Assembly: GCF_001949145.1 (NCBI RefSeq)
Contig: NW_019091416.1
Location: 2,343,699-2,407,698 of the forward strand
DNA: 64,000 bases
Direction: 5' to 3'
DNA from: Acanthaster planci
Taxonomy: Eukaryota > Echinodermata > Asteroidea > Valvatida > Acanthasteridae
Under the pieces are notes generated by a model. The model saw nothing but the letters and a program-made list of their open reading frames with translations, made no database searches and had not been told where the DNA came from. Each line of letters begins with the position of its first letter. Position 1 is the stretch's first letter. Below are positions 54,792 through 64,000 of this stretch, piece by piece. A program made the translations under genes and the position numbers.

Positions 54792-57700
54792 AACGTGTTT
54801 TCCGATCATTGGCCCATTTGACAAATCTAGAGGTTAATACACTCATTGAAGGCGTTCCTGATGCAATAGTGCTGAAAATACCGCGTGGCGTTCCTGGAAA
54901 ATGAACACTGAAACCGTATTTCCTTTAAAATTTATAGCCATGGACCGAGGGAAATTAGCTTGCGCAGCATGAATAGCCAGACAGCAGCATCTTAAAGACA
55001 AGTTTAATAATGTTTTTATCGGTGTATATATAAAAAAAATCTTCATGCGTCTAAATGTTTGTGATTATATTTGTCCTGATTTGAAGTCTACCGCATATAT
55101 CTGTTGGCAGAACCTGATTCTTAGACGGTAGCTACAATTCTTGTTTTTGTTTCCGTATTCTACTTTTAATGCTTTACTCCTTTAAAATAAACAAACTGAA
55201 CCAAGGATATCTCAGTGAGGTTTTGATAATGAGCATGATTCCCAAACTTCGCTTTGAAATCGTTCTGATACGTTGTTTCTCGAGCTTATGCCAATTAAAA
55301 TGCTGTTTTATTAAACACAATCTTTAGGCCTGTCACAACTACCTCGATTACCAGCGATTACCGACTTATTTACTGCAACTTGTAATCGTTGACAAAGGTG
55401 TCGTGAGGAACCTCGTACTTTGACCCCGACGAGACTTTCGGCTTTTCCAAAAAGCAACCGCAGTAGATTAAATCAATGATACATGTAATTCGTCTCATGG
55501 GATTAACTTGGAGCTTTTTGTAACGTTGATTGAATGGGAAGGGGGAGGCTTCCATCACCCTCTACGCTTTTCAAAAATGCATTATACTCTGACACAAAGA
55601 ACTTTCGGTTTCTGGGAGAGCCGAAACTGTCCGGGAGTGATGCAAAAGAGGCGTCAATGAATTTACTACGTCATTACCAGTGACAGAAGTAATGCAATGG
55701 TTCAATGATTTTAGTGGTGTGCCGTAAAATTTATTGTCTCCCTGTGAAACATCTGAATGCTTTCTATGGGACTAGGCCTATAACCCATGTGAAAAGTACA
55801 TGTTGCAGAGAACGCAAAGCCGGATAAGACAACACATCTGTAATCCACTTCAATGAAATTCGTCCTTGCATGTTTGATCAGAATGCGTACATCACTTTCT
55901 GATTGTAAACTTGCCTGTTAGAATGATCTAAAGCAGGTGGCATAACTTTTCTTGTGCTCCTTTTAGGATTTAGGCATGTTTTACAAGCATTTACAAACTC
56001 ACCAGCAAACGAATTAGATTTAAGTTAGCGGTTGTTTTCATCGCAGGATTCTCTTGAGGAGAAACGGCGTCAAATGTTTTCGGTAAAGATCATAGCGCGA
56101 TCGATGATAGAGTGTACCGCACGTGCGAAATACCACTACCACTGCGTTTGCAAAAGTGTACAGTCATTTTATTGTGTTTCATTTCCACGAATTATTCAAC
56201 GTCTGAGCACTGGAATCGTGGTCACAGACTCTGCACTTCACACACCATGGAGCTTGGTCATTGTTCAAACTGGCCTCAAGCTGAGTGGATTAGCTCCGTC
56301 ACAACAATGCAGTTAGTACGGTTTGATGAAGTTATTTACTGGACAGCTTGAAACGTGGGGATGCATGGACCTCATTGCGTCATTATACTAACCTGAGCCT
56401 CTGGGTTTTGAAAACACTCTTGATGAATTAAAATTAGGACGAGAAAGGTCATACTGATCCATCAAAATACAACTTATGTTTCCATAGCTTCTGCAAAATC
56501 ACTGATCAAAGTCGAATGCCCCAAAACAATATCCATTGTTATATTTTTCCCTTGTTATTATGCATGTATATACATGTATTCAACAACCATCTTAATTTTG
56601 TCAATGATGTCACTTATCCGCAAATGTCATCCGGCATGTAATCAATTCATCTTCGAAACAAGGACGTTGCGGGCGATGAGCGTGACATTAAACTTTGCCC
56701 CCGTCAAATGACACATATTTTTGGGGTAGTGCAAACAACTTGGACATGTTTATTAGTCACGGAAACAGAGTAGGATCTTTACTCTTTGAGAAAAGAGGAC
56801 TTATAGAAACCACTGAAACTAGTGAAAACAAGACTTCCATGCAAAATAAATGTATTCCAAATTTAGGTAAAAATTATTGAAAATCACACATTTTCATAAA
56901 AAAAAATGTATACATTTTATATGCTAAATTATGCTTCCTGCCGTTATCAAATGTTTTCGTTATTGCACCCGCATTCGCGGAACTCATCGAATAATTTATT
57001 TCCGAGGAAACTAAGTTTGACATTTTTATAGATCAATCGGAAATCACAACATCTGCATGAAATGATGGCATTGCAACACACCTCCACAGCACATCTTACC
57101 GTATACCCTGCGTTAATTTCTAAAATATTCCCAGTGCAGTTAATTATTCACGACGTATTGTTATTATTCATTACGCAGCGCAGCGCAAACAGCCATTGGC
57201 CAAAACAGCCAAAGGTCATTACTCGGATAGCGACGAGCCACCAATGACAGCGCGCACACCGTTGTTGATGTCGGTTTCCCTTGTTGCTACGTCGGGCTAT
57301 CCTCATTCATGCTGCAGTATATTCGGCGTTTACGCACATGTTATGGTTTAGAATCACGGCTGACAGCTGACGAAGAAAGAGCCCGCGTACCCACGCTATA
57401 TTTTACCTATAAGACAACAGTTTGGATTTAAAAAGATATTGGTCTAGTCTCTTAAAATCACATTACAAGAATTGCGTTTGTGCATGCGGAGGTGAGTTGA
57501 TTCGCAAGTTGGCTAAGTCCAGTGGAAAACGCCTTTCTGGCTCTGCCACACACACCCTGTGGGGTGTCTGCCGGCGTCCGACGGCCCGTCTACACGGTCA
57601 TTTCACCGGTGTGTTTGGAGGTACGTGTAGTCCGCTCCGGAGTCAGAAGGTTTCTGAAGTTCTGCTTACTTCCGACGATTACATTGGCAACTTAAAGTCA

Positions 57701-58334
57701 CCAGGTATGAATGTGGTATATGTTGTGCCTAATGTTGTGCCTGACTTGTATCGGTATTTTCTAGCAAATAAGTTTACAACAGGCGGGAAATGTGAATAAG
57801 CGTCTGGTAATTTCTGTCGTTTTATTTAGTTTTTACTGCGTAACGTTAAGTGTGTGTACACCCGGGGCCGGTATCCGTATTTGCTCAGTGGTTTACAACC
57901 TGTTCGCGTTGTTGACATGCGGTGAGATAAGTGCCCCTGCGTCTTACCGTTACATTTGCAAATGAGATTACAATGTATTATTCTTTCCCATTCCTCAGGG
58001 CGAATTTACTTGTGCACTGCAACTATTTTTGGAATAGGCCTAACTTACAATGTACTCATTAGCATTTAAAAGTTAGGCCTATGCCTGTCACCGATTTTCT
58101 TGTGTCGTAAGCCTATTAAAAATAGCATTTTCAGCTGTTTGCCCGTGGCAGTTAATCAAGGAAGTAGCTTTTCAAAAATATTTATGCAGATTATGTCAGT
58201 GATTTTTCCCGTAATGTCAGTCTGATACTGTGCAGTCTTGTGGTGAAGTTACATTCAAGTCCTCCAAACATGCAAATTTCTCCAATCTAGTGATTTTTAA
58301 AAAATAAAAACTTGGTTATGTTATTTATTTATAG
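54792..58334. other. 3' UTR of the TSP1/LamG gene and FOXJ1 upstream region
   Basis: After the stop at 54789-54791 an AATAAA at 55186-55191 is the likely poly(A) signal. Coding exons are not evident up to FOXJ1. Around 57190-57250 there are two CCAAT-type boxes (GCCATTGGCC, CCACCAATGA), and a non-coding 5' exon may end at 57704 (CACCAG|GTATGA), to be spliced to the acceptor at 58334. Confidence 0.45.
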
Positions 58335-58366
58335 GAACCTGTCAGTTGGTCAGATAGTGAGGCCGT

Positions 58367-64000
<5,634 letters not shown>

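Noticed and set aside
57422-57799. 125-codon open frame before FOXJ1 as a separate protein or FOXJ1 N-terminus
   Set aside because: When spliced at 57704 to the FOXJ1 acceptor at 58334, the frame meets a stop before the FOXJ1 ATG. It is more likely a 5' UTR exon.

Overview
This window is animal nuclear DNA: intron-rich (GT-AG) single-copy genes lie among many short inverted-repeat transposons and SINE remnants, with one assembly gap. The gene set, the compact introns, and the very frequent TAGGCCTA-like words suggest an invertebrate deuterostome, perhaps an echinoderm or hemichordate. That placement is inference; I see no marker that fixes the species.

Layout. (1) 1-8950, minus: N-terminal 525 codons of SMG1, the nonsense-mediated-decay PI3K-like kinase, in 14 visible exons; the kinase part lies beyond the left edge. 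(2) 12115-16716, plus: ATP synthase subunit f (ATP5MF), 89 aa in four small exons. (3) 18301-28304, minus: tepsin (TEPSIN/ENTHD2), the AP-4 accessory protein, 762 aa in 11 exons, with both AP-4-ear binding motifs. (4) 28744-36198, plus: SGSH (heparan N-sulfatase), divergent from tepsin over 439 bp. It has a tandemly duplicated exon (4a/4b) with matched phases and a 45-nt intron between the copies, which predicts two mutually exclusive isoforms. (5) 40427-54791, plus: a large type I membrane protein that I cannot name, with signal peptide, novel Cys-containing N-terminal region, at least eight TSP1 repeats, two LamG domains, one Ig domain, a TM helix and a 460-aa acidic tail; about 1590 aa plus whatever the 365-bp gap hides. 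(6) 58367-64000, plus: FOXJ1, the motile-cilia master regulator, two coding exons visible and cut by the right edge.

Between and within the genes are several TTAA-flanked elements that look like piggyBac-type MITEs, a hAT-type MITE with a perfect 8-bp target duplication, a three-copy 'CACAAG' foldback family, several other near-palindromic elements, and three tRNA-derived SINE traces.

The most notable observations are the SGSH mutually exclusive exons, where one copy has lost both cysteines of a loop disulfide, and the unnamed TSP1-LamG-Ig receptor-like protein with phosphotyrosine and dileucine motifs in its tail. From memory, SGSH, TEPSIN and FOXJ1 all lie on human 17q25, so part of the window may preserve an old linkage group. 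All exon models were read by eye from splice sites, phases and protein similarity; no alignment was run.
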